Positions 20,308 through 31,150 of a stretch of 64,000 bases of DNA are shown here, in pieces. The notes beneath the pieces are model-generated. The model was not told the origin of the DNA and ran no database searches. It saw only the letters and a program-made list of their open reading frames with translations. Both the position numbers and the translations under genes were made by a program. The stretch is from Pseudoips prasinana (taxonomy: Eukaryota; Arthropoda; Insecta; Lepidoptera; Nolidae). Location: the NCBI GenBank assembly GCA_951640165.1, contig OX621253.1:29209969-29273968 (forward strand). Direction: 5' to 3'. The stretch's first letter is position 1. Each line of letters starts with the position of its first letter.

Positions 20308-21789
20308 ATGACAATAGAGAAGTGTGATAACTTTCTAATTCTATCACATCAAAATATAAACCGCTTCTCTGGCAAAATTCTAGACATAGAACTTTTTAAT
20401 GAAAAATATGAAATAGATATCCTTTGTTTTACAGAAACATGGCTGAAGGCACACAAGATGGCTTTTAGTGTCTGTGGCTATAGGGTCGCCAGCTTTTATA
20501 ATAGGATTTCGGCAGAGGGTGGTGGAGTACTGATACTACTTCGAGACCAAATTAAATTTAAAGAACGTAAAGATATATGCCAACTATCTATTGAGCGTGT
20601 GTGTGAGGTGGCATGTGTAGAGACGCAGTTTTACTGTATAATATGTGTGTATAGACCACCAGCATCCGATTTAAAGCTTTTTACAGCAACAATAGAAGAC
20701 ATTCTTAGGAAAATTAAAAGTAAAAAAAAAATCCTTGTATGTGGTGATTTTAATATGAACATTTTAGCAGATTCACCTGAAATAAACATATTTCTATCTG
20801 TATTTCGGTCCTTTAACCTTAAATGCTTGTTCTCTGAGGCCGCGAGAGTCACACCCACATCTGCTACTTGCATTGATAACATAATTACCAACTTTGATGT
20901 CTCTGAGAAGTGTTTGGTGGCTGGTGTTCGCTCTGACCATAAATACCAAAGAGTAAAGATAAAAAATGAGATAAATATAAATAAACAAAAAATTAGTTTT
21001 AGACCTTTAACAAAATCTAATTTGGGAAAGTTCAGTAACAACCTGGAGAATAGTTTGTGCCATCTATTGCCAAACAAAAGTAAGCCTAACGATATGTACA
21101 CTACATTATTCCACTGTATTTGCAAAGAATTTAATAAAGCTTGTAAAATAAAAAACATAACGGTTGACAGTAATAAGATAAAATTTAGTTCTTGGGCAAC
21201 TCAAGGCATTAGACTGAGCAGAGATTTTTTATATGAGTTGTATGACAGAAGGTCCTATAACCCTGATGTCAATTTTATTAATTATGTTAGAAATTATTCA
21301 AAAAATTTTAAAAAGGTTTGCATTCAAGCTAAATCTTTATATATAAGAGATAAAATTAAAAAATCTGATAATAAAATAAAATCAGCTTGGAAAATAATTA
21401 ATACTGAAACTGGTAAAAGTAGATCAAGAGATCAAACATTAGTATTGAATATTGGTGATGAACTGGTTTCAGACAAGCTTACCATTGCCAATTTTTTAGC
21501 TGCTTTTTTTGCAAATATACCCGTGGATATTACTAAGTGTCTCGCATCATCACCAGATGTGGCTGAACTCTTTTTAAATCAAAGCGTAAAACAAACTGTA
21601 CCTAACTTAAGTTTTGAATCCGTAACAAGTGATGATATTATAAAAGCTTTTAAGAGTATTAAAAGGAAAGGCACAGAAGATTTGTGGGGACTGTCTGTTA
21701 AAGCAATTGAATCAATCATACTAAACATTGCTACAATCCTTGCAGCCATCTTCAATGGCTGTAAAGTGATGGTGTCTTTCCCGATTTAA
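20308..21789 (+). pseudogene. LINE ORF2, part 1: APE-type endonuclease and start of the RT
   Basis: 493 codons. APE-type nuclease motifs are all visible: Asn16 (HQNINR), Glu43 (FTETW), Tyr115 (CVYRPP), GDFN at 146-149 and SDH at 209-211. The linker and first RT region follow. The frame ends at 21787-21789, because the sequence that should continue (GVFPDLMKISKIIPIF) is in the next frame; one base appears lost at about 21763-21768. The intact protein would run on to 28385. CR1/Jockey-type domain order. Confidence 0.8.
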
Positions 21790-22841
21790 TGAAAATAAGT
21801 AAGATAATACCTATTTTCAAGGCAGGTTGTTCAAAAAATGCCACGAATTATAGGCCTATCTCAATACTGCCAGCTTTAAGTAAAATATTTGAAAAGCTGA
21901 TGCTCAGCCAAATGTTGTCGCACTTTAACGTGAATGAGATATTGCATAACAAGCAGTTCGGGTTTACAAGGGGCCGCTCTACTCAGGATGCAGGTTGCAC
22001 ATTAATTAGGTCAATATTGGAGGCTTGGGAGGGATCACAGGATGCGCTGGGAGTTTTCTGTGATCTCTCTAAGGCTTTCGATTGCGTTGATCATCGTACG
22101 CTCGTTGTTAAACTGAAGTACTATGGAATATCTGGCACATCTCTTGATCTTGTGATGTCCTATTTATCGGGGCGACAACAGATGGTTTCGATAGGCGGTG
22201 TCACTTCGGCACGTCATCCTGTGAAAATGGGGGTGCCCCAGGGGTCTATATTGGGCCCATTTTTATTTCTAGTTTATATAAATGATCTCCCTTATCTGGT
22301 AGAGAAAGTATCAGAGATAGTTTTGTTCGCTGATGATACGTCGCTCATATTTAAAGTAAATAGAAAGGATAAAGATCTTATTGAGCATAATAAAACACTC
22401 AGCTTTATATCAGAATGGTTTTCGGCAAATAATCTCTTGTTAAATGCAGGGAAAACTAAATGCATCAGGTTCTCATTGCCGAATGTGACTCAAATTGTAC
22501 CAACAGTTGCACTTAATGCGAAAATATTAGATTTAGTCCCATCGACCGTATTTTTAGGATTGACACTTGATTCAAAATTGCAATGGGGTCCTCAGATTGA
22601 AAAGTTAGCAGGTAAATTAAGTTCGGCTTCCTATGCTGTCTGGAAAATAAGGCAATTGTCAGATGAACAAACTGCTAGATTAGTGTATTTCGCGTACTTT
22701 CATAGCATTATGTCGTATGGCATTCTGCTGTGGGGTTCGGCGGCTGACATAGGTACTATTTTTGTATTGCAGAAAAGAGCAGTCAGAGCCATTTATGGTT
22801 TAGGCAGTCGCGATTCTTTGCGAAATTTTTTAAAGAAATAA
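21789..22841 (+). pseudogene. LINE ORF2, part 2: reverse transcriptase
   Basis: 350 codons in frame +1 relative to part 1. RT motifs: YRPISILPALSKIFEK (21-36), FGFTRGRSTQDA, DLSKAFDCVDH (92-102), VPQGSILGPFLF (149-160) and the catalytic FADD at 190-193. A second one-base loss near 22818-22822 ends the frame at 22841. In the right frame the text goes on INILTVPSEYIYQNIMFV up to about 22915, where the LTR element begins. Confidence 0.85.
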
Positions 22842-22911
22842 ATATACTTACTGTGCCATCGGAATATATATATCAGAATATAATGTTTGTTAGAAAAAAT
22901 ATTCATAATTA
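22842..22911 (+). pseudogene. LINE ORF2, part 3 up to the LTR insertion
   Basis: The frame reads INILTVPSEYIYQNIMFV then RKNIHNY. It belongs to the same post-RT region as the fragment at 6665-7054 and resumes on the far side of the LTR element at 28093. Confidence 0.75.
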
Positions 22912-23426
22912 TAATAAGGGTGTAGTTGTGAGATAAATTAAATCTGACTCAACAGTTTACCATTTTTATTTCTCCATCTCGATCACAATACACTCCATCA
23001 CCAACAAATATAGAAGGTGCAAACACAAAGTACAGGCACAGAACAACAGCAGAAGAAAGAAGAATATTATAACACACGAACAGAAAATAATGTTTTTATA
23101 TAAACTTATGTGGGTATCGTTTACACGGCACGGAAACTATTCACATGTAATTAGTGCGACAGGTAGCTATCAACTGGTGACGGAACAAAGATGCGTAGAC
23201 GCATTGGCTCCGCCCATCCTACCTGTTTCCAATATCACATTCGTCAACCGGCACGTCATTATCGTGATATACAATATATTAATAAAATATTTAAATATCA
23301 TAAATATTTGTTATTAACTAATGAGGATGGAGTGTAAAAATGTAGTAACTAAAATATTAAAATTTTGAAATTATTTTTAAGGTTAAATTTATTAAATATA
23401 GTTTATTGGAAATTATGTACCCCACA
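22912..23426 (-). repeat. 3' LTR (left on the plus strand)
   Basis: 515 bases matching 27578-28092. The inner boundary is TGTGGGGTAC (minus strand) after the PPT. The outer boundary lacks the terminal TGTGG (plus-strand reading) that the other LTR shows at 27573-27577, so its last few bases are missing or replaced. The 75-codon plus-strand ORF at 23090 is repeated in the other LTR and is not a gene. Confidence 0.9.
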
Positions 23427-23441
23427 TCACCCCCCTCCAGA
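23427..23441 (-). promoter_or_regulatory. Polypurine tract
   Basis: The minus strand reads CTGGAGGGGGGTGA directly before the LTR start. This is the expected site of plus-strand DNA priming, just after the pol stop codon. Confidence 0.75.
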
Positions 23442-23446
23442 GACCG

Positions 23447-26400
23447 TCAAGGGCGATAAAAATTAGGAAACCTAACTTGACGTCCGGAACGAGTTTTGTA
23501 GTTATTTGGAGGAATGTCATCGGTGATGGGGTTAATGTTATCAGCAAGTATATATGCTGGTTTAAGACGGTCAATAGAAACAGTGACCTCCTTGCCCTTA
23601 ACTAAGATTTTAAAAACTTTGTCCCCCTTGCTAACGACTTTATGTGGACCTGAATAGGCAGGTTGTAGGGAACCACGGCTGGCGTCTTCACGAAGGAAAA
23701 CGTGCTCTGTAGTAGCAAGATCCTTAAAAATAAATATTTTGCTATTACTGTGACGGGAGGCAGGCACAGGTTGTAATTTTTGCGCAAATGACCTGATTCG
23801 AGCAGTAAATTCTGCAGGGTCCGTAGAACCAGCACTCGGAACAAAGAACTCTCCGGGCAGTCTAAGCGGCTCACCATATAGCATTTCAGCTGAAGATGAC
23901 TGCAGATCCTGCTTGAAAGCGGTTCGAACGCCTAGTAAGACCCACGGCAAAGACTCTGTCCATTTTTCACTAGCGTGACACATAATGGAGGCTTTGAGCT
24001 GGCGGTGGAAGCGTTCAACCAAACCATTGCATGCAGGGTGGTAAGCTGTTGTCCGTTTATGTTGAAATCCAACAATCTTGGACAATTGATTAAACAGAGC
24101 CGACTCAAATTGACGACCTCTGTCCGTAACAATACTATTTGGACAACCAAATCGGGCTATCCAACCCGATATTAAGGCTTTGGCTACTGTTTCAGCAGTA
24201 ATGTCGATGATAGGTACGACCTCAGGCCACCTAGTAAAGCGATCGACAGCTGTCAGACAGTACTTATAACCCTGCGATAGTGGCAACGGGCCTACCAGGT
24301 CTATGTGTACCGCAGTGAATCTTGCCCGTGGCAAGTTAAACGTACCTAATGGAGCGGAAACATGGCGGCTTACTTTAGCACGCTGGCATGAGAGACAAGC
24401 TCGTGCCCATTCTCGACAGTCTTTCCTCATTCCTGGCCAGACATTTTGATCTGCTACTAACTTGGCAGTCGCTGATACGCCTGGATGGCTAAGAGAGTGG
24501 AGGCTGTCAAATACTTGTTTCCGCAGCATAATTGGGACAAATGGCCTGGGAACCGTTGTACTTACATCGCAGTATATGAATTTACGGCTTTCAGGAACCA
24601 CTACTTTCTCAAACTGTAGTGATGATCCTCCCTGTAACAGATTCTTAAGTTCGGAATCTGTAACTTGTGATTCCGCAATGAGATCTTGGGCCACTGGACA
24701 CTGCAACTCTTCCACGCGAGATAAGGTATCGGCTACTACATTATCCTTGCCAGAGATATGTCTTATGTCGGTGGTAAATTGGGCAATATAATACAAGTGG
24801 CGGAACTGCCTCGGCGAACAGTTTCTTTTCCTGTCTTGGAATGCGAAACTGATCGGTTTGTGGTCAGTGTAAATGACAAAATGTCTTGCTTCAAGCATAT
24901 GGCGGAAATATTTAATTGCCTCATATATGGCTAGTAACTCCCGGTCGTACGGAGAATATTTGGTTTGAGTGGGGCTAAGCTTACGGGAAAAGAAAGCTAA
25001 TGGCTGCCAACCATCACCGTCAAACTGTTGCAGTACTGCACCGATTGCTGTGTCTGATGCGTCGGTCACTAAAGCTAGTTTGGCATTACAGTCGGGATGT
25101 GCTAATAAAGCCGCATTAGCTAGACTTTGTTTGCTGTCCTCGAAAGCTTGTAATGTTTCTCCACTCAAATTCACGGGATGGGAACCTTTTACATTGCCTA
25201 CTAAAAGATTATGAAGTGGCGCTTGTACTTGAGCTGCTTGTGGCAAGAATCGCCTATAAAAATTTATCATGCCCAGAAAGCGCCTGAGCTGCCGAACATC
25301 TTTGGGTAACGGGAAAGATTTAATGGCTTCGACCTTAGAGTCAAGTGGTTTGGTGCCTTTGGCGGAAATGTTATAGCCTAAGAAGGTTACTTCCGGAACA
25401 CCAAAAACACACTTGGACGTACTAACCACCATACCAAAGTCTCTCATTCTACCAAACAGAGTACGTAGATGCTGTTCGTGCTCGATTTTGCTCCGGCTGA
25501 ATACCAGAAAGTCATCCAGATAGCAATAGCAAAAATCGAGTCCCCGGGTCATTTCGTCGACAAATCGCTGGAACGTTTGTCCCGCATTACGAAGTCCAAA
25601 ATTCATAAATAAGAACTCATAAAGTCCAAAGGGCGTGGTGATGGCGGTCTTGGAGATGTCGTCCGCGTTGACAGGTATCTGATTGAAAGCTTTGACTAAA
25701 TCAATGGTGCTAAAAATACTGCAACCTGAAATGCTGTGTGCAAAGTCATGAATATGTTTTATAGGATACCTGTCAAGAATAGTTCTCGCGTTGAGCATCC
25801 GGTAATCTCCGCAAGGCCGCCAGCCATTGTCCTTCTTTGGAGCTAAATCAAGGGGAGATGACCAGGGGCTCTCGGAGGGTCTGGCAGTGCCATTAGCCAG
25901 CATTAGTTCAAACTCCTGTTGAGCTATCTTTAACTTGTCCGGTGCTAGACGTCGAGGGGTGCAAGAAACTGGAGGGCCTGGTGTCGTGCGGATATGATGT
26001 ACAGTGTTATGTGGTGTAGTGCGTTGTGTACCGGCTGGACGAGTGATTTCTGGAAACTCATCTAAAATTCGATGGTATTTTGAATCACCAGTTGAAACCT
26101 TTACAGAGGATATAGAGGAATCTATGCGATTAATACCTAAAACAGAGACATTTGTATTACTATCAATTAATCGTTGATTACGACAGTCAACAATTAAAGA
26201 GTAAAATGACAAAAAATCTACGCCAATAATTGGCTTGGTTACATCGGCCACAACAAAACGCCATTTAAAGTCTCTACGTAAACCTAAATTGAGGTTCAAA
26301 TTAACAAAACCATACGTCTTTATAGTTGAACCATTAGCTGCACAAAGGTCATAATTCGTTGGAGCACGACGATCACTTAGCAGACAGCGGGGGTAGACAC

Positions 26401-26497
26401 AGAGGTCGCTTCCAGTATCGACCAGAAACTGCGCCTTCGACGATCTATCTGCTACAAACAGGCGACCAGTGGAAATAGGGCAATCGTCAGTCGCCAT
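23447..26497 (-). CDS. pol: Gypsy-type pol: protease, reverse transcriptase, RNase H, integrase
   Basis: 1016 codons, uninterrupted. The aspartic protease motif DTGS is at 27-30. The RT has [22 protein letters not shown] and the catalytic YLDD near residue 326. RNase H shows DAS near 477, with RELLA and TDHKP. Integrase has an HH-CC zinc-binding module (HSLSHPG...CLSCQRAK), then the DDE triad as [17 protein letters not shown] and GLVERFHRQ. The C-terminus is basic ([11 protein letters not shown]), with no clear chromodomain. The start overlaps the gag stop as TAATG, so pol is probably made by termination and reinitiation, not by the -1 frameshift usual in the family. Confidence 0.93.
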   Translation of the reverse strand: MATDDCPISTGRLFVADRSSKAQFLVDTGSDLCVYPRCLLSDRRAPTNYDLCAANGSTIKTYGFVNLNLNLGLRRDFKWRFVVADVTKPIIGVDFLSFYSLIVDCRNQRLIDSNTNVSVLGINRIDSSISSVKVSTGDSKYHRILDEFPEITRPAGTQRTTPHNTVHHIRTTPGPPVSCTPRRLAPDKLKIAQQEFELMLANGTARPSESPWSSPLDLAPKKDNGWRPCGDYRMLNARTILDRYPIKHIHDFAHSISGCSIFSTIDLVKAFNQIPVNADDISKTAITTPFGLYEFLFMNFGLRNAGQTFQRFVDEMTRGLDFCYCYLDDFLVFSRSKIEHEQHLRTLFGRMRDFGMVVSTSKCVFGVPEVTFLGYNISAKGTKPLDSKVEAIKSFPLPKDVRQLRRFLGMINFYRRFLPQAAQVQAPLHNLLVGNVKGSHPVNLSGETLQAFEDSKQSLANAALLAHPDCNAKLALVTDASDTAIGAVLQQFDGDGWQPLAFFSRKLSPTQTKYSPYDRELLAIYEAIKYFRHMLEARHFVIYTDHKPISFAFQDRKRNCSPRQFRHLYYIAQFTTDIRHISGKDNVVADTLSRVEELQCPVAQDLIAESQVTDSELKNLLQGGSSLQFEKVVVPESRKFIYCDVSTTVPRPFVPIMLRKQVFDSLHSLSHPGVSATAKLVADQNVWPGMRKDCREWARACLSCQRAKVSRHVSAPLGTFNLPRARFTAVHIDLVGPLPLSQGYKYCLTAVDRFTRWPEVVPIIDITAETVAKALISGWIARFGCPNSIVTDRGRQFESALFNQLSKIVGFQHKRTTAYHPACNGLVERFHRQLKASIMCHASEKWTESLPWVLLGVRTAFKQDLQSSSAEMLYGEPLRLPGEFFVPSAGSTDPAEFTARIRSFAQKLQPVPASRHSNSKIFIFKDLATTEHVFLREDASRGSLQPAYSGPHKVVSKGDKVFKILVKGKEVTVSIDRLKPAYILADNINPITDDIPPNNYKTRSGRQVRFPNFYRP

Positions 26498-27384
26498 TAT
26501 CGACCGCCCCCTGCGTTTCCCGCTTTAAAATCACACGGTTTCACACAATGATGAGCTTTGTCACCGTATCTGTAGTGGTAGTGACATATTGGAAACTTGC
26601 GGTAACTAGAATTAGGGCGGGTTCTCGTACGACTGCGTCCATGGCTCCTGTCTTGCTGACGTTGGTTTCCACCTTGCTGACGCTGTCTGGGCCGACCACT
26701 TCTCAGCTGCGTGGTGAGATCATTCATCGCACGCTTTAGCTCAGCGATTTCAGCTGCCAGTTCGTTGACCGATGGCGTTGACGTTGAAGCTGCAGCAACT
26801 TGACCACAAGGTCCAGTAATGTCCTGAATTCGGTCTGCTAATTCAGCTAAGTCATCTAATTTGGCATCCTTCTGAGATGCTATAAGCGACTGTATATTAG
26901 TTGGAAGTCGACTGCTCCAGATGGTCCGTGTAAAGTCATCAGGCACTTCGGGCCCAGCTAAATCCTTAAGATGACGAAGGAACTGAGATGGTTTTCTATC
27001 TCCCAACTCTTCGTGCATCAACAGCTGCTTCACCTTCCGCTCCTTGGAAGCCGACAATCGATTCACCAGTTCAGTCTTCAGTTTATCATATCGGCCCACA
27101 GATGGAGGTGACATAATTACATCCTTCACTTCTTTTGTAACACTGGGTTCTAATCGTCCAACAACATAATTATATTTTGTTATGTCACCGGATATGCCTG
27201 CGGTCGCAAACTGTGCTTCTACTTGTGCAAACCATAGCTCAGGTTCTTCTGGCCAAAACGGAGGTAATTTGACGGATACACGAAAAATGTCGTGTCGTGT
27301 GTCAATGGAAACACGCGCTTCTTCCGACTTTCTAGAAATTCCCCTTTGTTCCGCTCGCAACTCACGATCCTCACCGTCGCTCAT
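26497..27384 (-). CDS. gag: Gypsy-type gag
   Basis: 295 codons from an ATG just inside the leader. Residues about 40-190 have the capsid-like pattern of Metaviridae gag ([47 protein letters not shown]). A basic, Gln/Arg/Ser-rich stretch follows. The tail is Cys/His-rich (CHYHYRYG...HHCVKPC) and takes the place of a standard CCHC knuckle. It should form the particle and bind element RNA. The stop shares one base with the pol start codon. Length and order match intact insect gypsy/mag-type elements. No frameshift or stop seen. Confidence 0.88.
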   Translation of the reverse strand: MSDGEDRELRAEQRGISRKSEEARVSIDTRHDIFRVSVKLPPFWPEEPELWFAQVEAQFATAGISGDITKYNYVVGRLEPSVTKEVKDVIMSPPSVGRYDKLKTELVNRLSASKERKVKQLLMHEELGDRKPSQFLRHLKDLAGPEVPDDFTRTIWSSRLPTNIQSLIASQKDAKLDDLAELADRIQDITGPCGQVAAASTSTPSVNELAAEIAELKRAMNDLTTQLRSGRPRQRQQGGNQRQQDRSHGRSRTRTRPNSSYRKFPICHYHYRYGDKAHHCVKPCDFKAGNAGGGR

Positions 27385-27553
27385 GTTAAATCTTTAATTT
27401 ATCAATCAATATACTATTAGAAAAGAATTCACCAAAGTGGTTCACAATCGAAGTCTCGTGTGGTACACTACAACGGGATCTCCAGTTATTTGCTCGTAAA
27501 TTCGGTCTCGCTAACGAGTTGTTCGTTTATTCGGGCTTTCTTATGTAGTGTTC

Positions 27554-27571
27554 GTTGATTCGGGGTCACCA
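27554..27571 (-). promoter_or_regulatory. Primer binding site
   Basis: The minus strand reads TGGTGACCCCGAATC one base after the 5' LTR end. TGG at the start matches a tRNA CCA tail; I cannot name the tRNA with certainty. Confidence 0.75.
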
Positions 27572-27572
27572 G

Positions 27573-28092
27573 TGTGGTAATAAGGGTGTAGTTGTGAGAT
27601 AAATTAAATCTGACTCAACAGTTTACCATTTTTATTTCTCCATCTCGATCACAATACACTCCATCACCAACAAATATAGAAGGTGCAAACACAAAGTACA
27701 GGCACAGAACAACAGCAGAAGAAAGAAGAATATTATAACACACGAACAGAAAATAATGTTTTTATATAAACTTATGTGGGTATCGTTTACACGGCACGGA
27801 AACTATTCACATGTAATTAGTGCGACAGGTAGCTATCAACTGGTGACGGAACAAAGATGCGTAGACGCATTGGCTCCGCCCATCCTACCTGTTTCCAATA
27901 TCACATTCGTCAACCGGCACGTCATTATCGTGATATACAATATATTAATAAAATATTTAAATATCATAAATATTTGTTATTAACTAATGAGGATGGAGTG
28001 TAAAAATGTAGTAACTAAAATATTAAAATTTTGAAATTATTTTTAAGGTTAAATTTATTAAATATAGTTTATTGGAAATTATGTACCCCACA
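27573..28092 (-). repeat. 5' LTR (right on the plus strand)
   Basis: 520 bases, bounded by the 5-bp inverted ends TGTGG and CCACA. On the minus strand it should hold the promoter and RNA start. It is identical by eye to 22912-23426 over 515 bases. Confidence 0.9.
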
Positions 28093-28385
28093 ATAAAAAG
28101 AAAAGTGAACTGCATAATATAAATACTAGGAATAAAAACAAACTAGCCATGCCAGGCTTTAGAGTAAGCAAAACTAATAAATCATTTTTAGGGAATTGTA
28201 TTAGGTTTTATAACAAGCTTCCTACTCAAATTACTGATCTGCCTGACACAAGTTTTAAAACACATATTAAACGTGTACTTATGGCTAGGGGTTATTACAC
28301 CACTAAAGAGTACATCGATGACAAAGACGTCTGGCTCTCACTTCCTACCTGCACATTGCTCGCTGGAGATCTTGTAGCCATATAG
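28093..28385 (+). pseudogene. LINE ORF2, last part, after the LTR insertion
   Basis: The frame reads SELHNINTRNKNKLAMPGF, then SFLGNCIRFYNKLP and HIKRVLMARGYYTTKEY, stopping at 28383-28385. It is collinear with the fragment at 6665-7054, so the sequence before the LTR (22911) and after it is one gene. A 3' UTR of about 120 bases follows before repeat F begins. Confidence 0.8.
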
Positions 28386-28584
28386 ACATGACTGATCTGC
28401 TGTGTTACGTGAACTATCTGTAAATGATTGCTATCATATACTTAATTTAAAATTATTGACTCTGTCTCAAAATGAATAATGTTATTGTTTCGAAGTTTTT
28501 CTTTTGTATACCTAAATATAATCTAAAATAATAAGCATTCAGACAACCGATCGAGCATATATTGTGTTTGCCTACTAAATATTA

Positions 28585-28611
28585 GGTCTTTACCTATGAA
28601 ATTGCCGTTCT
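28585..28611. repeat. Mariner left TIR
   Basis: Exact reverse complement of the right TIR over at least 25 bases. The first bases after the TA are GGTCTTTACC. Confidence 0.9.
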
Positions 28612-28771
28612 GCAGTACTGGCCATTTCAAATCAAAATAATTTTTGTTTGGCTAAGAATTCTAATTTCAAATTAATTTTATTTTAAAAACATGGATTCTT
28701 TTTTCCAAAAGTAGTCATTTCTTTATTGATTAGTGTTACATTTTCATCGCATTTCAATCTTTTTCGTCATC

Positions 28772-29791
28772 ATGGATACGTTAAAAATTCGAGTAATTAT
28801 GGAATATGAGTACCGTCGTGGCAGCAACGCGGCACAAGCGGCACGCAACATCACCGACGTTTACGGAGCTAACACTACAAACCAACGCACCACCTGTTAT
28901 TGGTTTGCTCGCTTCCGTTCTGGAAATTTCGACCTGAAAAATGAACCTCGCGGTCGTCCGAAGACTTTGGTCGACAATGACGAATTAAAGGCGGTTGTGG
29001 AAGCTGATGATACACAATCTACGGCTGAATTAGCAGCAGCTTTCGACGTTAGCGTCAAAACAATATTGGTCCATTTGCGTCAAATTGGCAAGGTAAAAAA
29101 GCTTGACAAATGGGTGCCCCACGAACTCAATGATCGCCAGCGCGAAGTACGCGTCGAGACGTGCCTTGCACTGCTCAACAGACACACAAATGAAGGAATT
29201 TTGAACCACATTGTTACCTGCGATGAAAAATGGATTCTGTTTGATAACCGCAAGCGCTCAGCAAGTTGGTTGGTTCCTGGTTCAGCACCTAAACAATGCC
29301 CTAAACGAAAACTTACCCCTAGAAAAGTGATGGTCACTGTTTGGTGGTCTAGCGCCGGTGTGATTCATCACAGCTTCTTACCAAACGGGGTGAGCATTAC
29401 TGCAGATGTGTACTGTGAAGAACTGAGCACAATGATGGAGAAGCTGGCGCATCTCCAACCAGCATTGGTCAATCGCTCGTCTCCGCTGCTCCTGCACGAC
29501 AACGCGCGACCTCATACTGCACAGCAGACGGTCTCCAAGTTGCAAGAACTGGGGTTGGAAGCTCTCCGTCATCCGCCCTACTCACCAGACCTTGCGCCTA
29601 CAGACTACTACTTTTTCCAGAATTTGGATAACTTCTTGGCGGGAAAAAAATTCAATACCCGAGAGGCAGTACAAAATGCCTTTGAAGAATTTGTTGCCTC
29701 CCGTCCAGCTGATTTCTTTAAGAAGGGCATCAATAAACTGCCACTGCGATGGCAAAGATGCATTGATTGCATGGGTGATTACTTCGATTAA
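28772..29791 (+). CDS. Mariner transposase, DD34D
   Basis: 339 codons from the ATG in TCATCATGG; an upstream in-frame GTG at 28733 is not a credible start. The N-terminal half has two helix-turn-helix regions (residues about 1-110). The linker motif is WVPHEL at 114-119. The catalytic triad is Asp151 (CDEKW), Asp243 (LLHDNARPH) and Asp278 (YSPDLAPTDY), with 34 residues between the last two, as in DD34D mariners. Length is typical for the family. It would cut and paste the element at TA sites in the nucleus. All hallmark residues are present, so activity is possible. Subfamily not assigned. Confidence 0.93.
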   Translation: MDTLKIRVIMEYEYRRGSNAAQAARNITDVYGANTTNQRTTCYWFARFRSGNFDLKNEPRGRPKTLVDNDELKAVVEADDTQSTAELAAAFDVSVKTILVHLRQIGKVKKLDKWVPHELNDRQREVRVETCLALLNRHTNEGILNHIVTCDEKWILFDNRKRSASWLVPGSAPKQCPKRKLTPRKVMVTVWWSSAGVIHHSFLPNGVSITADVYCEELSTMMEKLAHLQPALVNRSSPLLLHDNARPHTAQQTVSKLQELGLEALRHPPYSPDLAPTDYYFFQNLDNFLAGKKFNTREAVQNAFEEFVASRPADFFKKGINKLPLRWQRCIDCMGDYFD

Positions 29792-29840
29792 TACAAATAA
29801 AAAAATTCATGAAAAAAATTCGTTTAAATTTTTTCATACA

Positions 29841-29866
29841 AAACGGCAATTTCATAGGTAAAGACC
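29841..29866. repeat. Mariner right TIR
   Basis: Ends GGTAAAGACC before the TA at 29867-29868. Confidence 0.9.
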
Positions 29867-30429
29867 TATTAATTACTCTAATTGGACCAAATCCCGTGTT
29901 CATGCCCGCTTGAGTATGTTTCGCCGGACCGTCTCAACTGGGTTGTGTTGAAACCGGTAGTAGATGAACCCACTGAGTTTGTTTCGCTGGGTCTTCTCAG
30001 TTGGGGCGCATTGGATCCGGTGGTAGCATTAAAGCGCGACCGTCGTTATTAACACAAGGTCCGTCATAATAATAATACCTTTAATATAGACAGAACCATT
30101 GACAATATGTAGTAAAAATATTAGACTTAAACTAGATAATTAAACATAATCTCTTGACAATAACTTGATACGAGCTAGCTAAATATCATTTCTGTAATAA
30201 AATAAATTTTATAAATGTTTTCATACAAGATGTACCTAAATATCTATGTTACTAGAAATAATATCTAATGTATACAACTATATTACTACAAACATGTTCT
30301 GACTATTTACAAGCGCTTTTTTAAAGTCTACGTGAATAAAAACCTTTTTTATTATTTATTTATTTAAAACCACGATCTTTGAGCATATATGATGATGATG
30401 TCCTCCGAGACGTATCCGTCGACGGCGAC

Positions 30430-30995
30430 ACCCTTAGCTTGTGTTAGACTGGGCCCTTGCATGGGCGCGAGTAGGACTAACAAAGCCAAACTTGGTTTTG
30501 AAAGTCCTGTTGCAGGAAGCACAGTGAAAAGACCCACTTGAATCGTTTGTATAATTGTAGGAGGGCTTAGGCTGGGTTTTCCGGAACTGGCGTTTGGCAT
30601 TAAGAGTTTCCAGACACGCATGCTCAAAGTTTTCTAGGCTTGATTTGACAGCAGCTCGCCATTCTCTCCTCTGAGTAGCAAGCCTCTCCCACGAGTTGCT
30701 GGATATGGTGGTAGCAGTCAGATGGCGCTTCAGGACATCCTTATAACGCAGGTACTGTCCGCCCGGTCTGCGTTTACCTGAGCTAAGCTCAGAGTAAAAT
30801 ACCTGTTTAGGCAGCCTAGTAGAATCCATGCGCACAACGTGTCCGCACCAGCGAAGTTGGCTCTTCATTAAAAGACTCTCAATTCCAAACATCTTGGTTC
30901 GCGCAGAACCACCGAATTTGGTACACGATCCTGCCATCTGAGCCGAATAATGACTCGAAGACATTTCAGTTGAGCATAGAGCCGGACAATTATTT
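30430..30995 (-). pseudogene. LINE C-terminal fragment with a degenerate zinc finger
   Basis: Minus frame: SQLRWCGHVVRMDSTRLPKQ, then YSELSSGKRRPGGQ, RYKDVLKRHL, WERLATQRREWRAAV, ending FHCASCNRTFKTKFGF. This is the tail after the RT of a widespread LINE group whose last residues form a C2H2-like finger. Here the first finger His is Pro (SPTRAH). No RT domain. Confidence 0.7.
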
Positions 30996-30999
30996 GTGC

Positions 31000-31100
31000 G
31001 GCCCATAAATAGTTGTTCGGAGTCTGGATGTACTTTGTGTCCGTCTATTATATGTTTGTAAAGTACCCCGCGACACAGTGATAAAATTCCCTAGTGGGGG
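31000..31100 (+). repeat. SINE-B body fragment
   Basis: ATAAATAGTTGTTCGGAGTCTGG to GTACCCCGCGACACAGTG and GTGGGGGCG; same body as at 35310 and 54730. The tRNA head is absent. Confidence 0.7.
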
Positions 31101-31150
31101 CGTTATATTTATAATATAAAAAAAAATAACGAATATAAAGAATGTCTTAC

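Larger units (their letters stand above)
22907..28092 (-). mobile_element. Complete Ty3/gypsy-type LTR retrotransposon inserted into the LINE
   Basis: About 5.18 kb. Direct LTRs lie at 22912-23426 and 27573-28092. By eye they are base-identical over all of their shared length, at a constant offset of 4666. Order on the minus strand: 5' LTR, PBS, gag, pol (protease, RT, RNase H, integrase), PPT, 3' LTR. No env-like ORF. Both ORFs are uninterrupted. It splits the LINE ORF2 between 22911 and 28093. Identical LTRs imply a recent insertion. Confidence 0.93.
28585..29866 (+). mobile_element. Mariner transposon, apparently complete
   Basis: 1282 bp with perfect terminal inverted repeats of at least 25 bp (from GGTCTTTACC... 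to ...GGTAAAGACC), flanked by TA on both sides (28583-28584, 29867-29868). One intact transposase ORF. The empty-site equivalent is near 9172 in repeat F. The perfect TIRs and open ORF suggest recent activity. Confidence 0.92.
28510..30345 (+). repeat. Repeat family F, longest copy, split by the mariner
   Basis: Left part about 28510-28584, right part 29867-30345. The right part matches 41440-41884 (minus strand) and, for its end, 62845-63010. A shared frame (EFVSLGLLSWGALDPVVAL) occurs in two copies but ends in a stop; it may be a decayed coding end. The 5'-truncated copies and the A/T-rich end (AATAAAAACC) suggest a retroposon. Confidence 0.6.

Noticed and set aside
23090..23317. 75-codon ORF repeated exactly at 27756-27983
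   Set aside because: It lies in both LTRs on the strand opposite to gag-pol; repetition follows from LTR identity, not from gene duplication.
22907..28092. Endogenous virus with an envelope gene
   Set aside because: No ORF between pol and the 3' LTR; only 20 bases separate them, so it is a plain gag-pol retrotransposon.
28733..28771. Upstream start for the mariner transposase
   Set aside because: That start is a GTG; the ATG at 28772 gives the usual family length.
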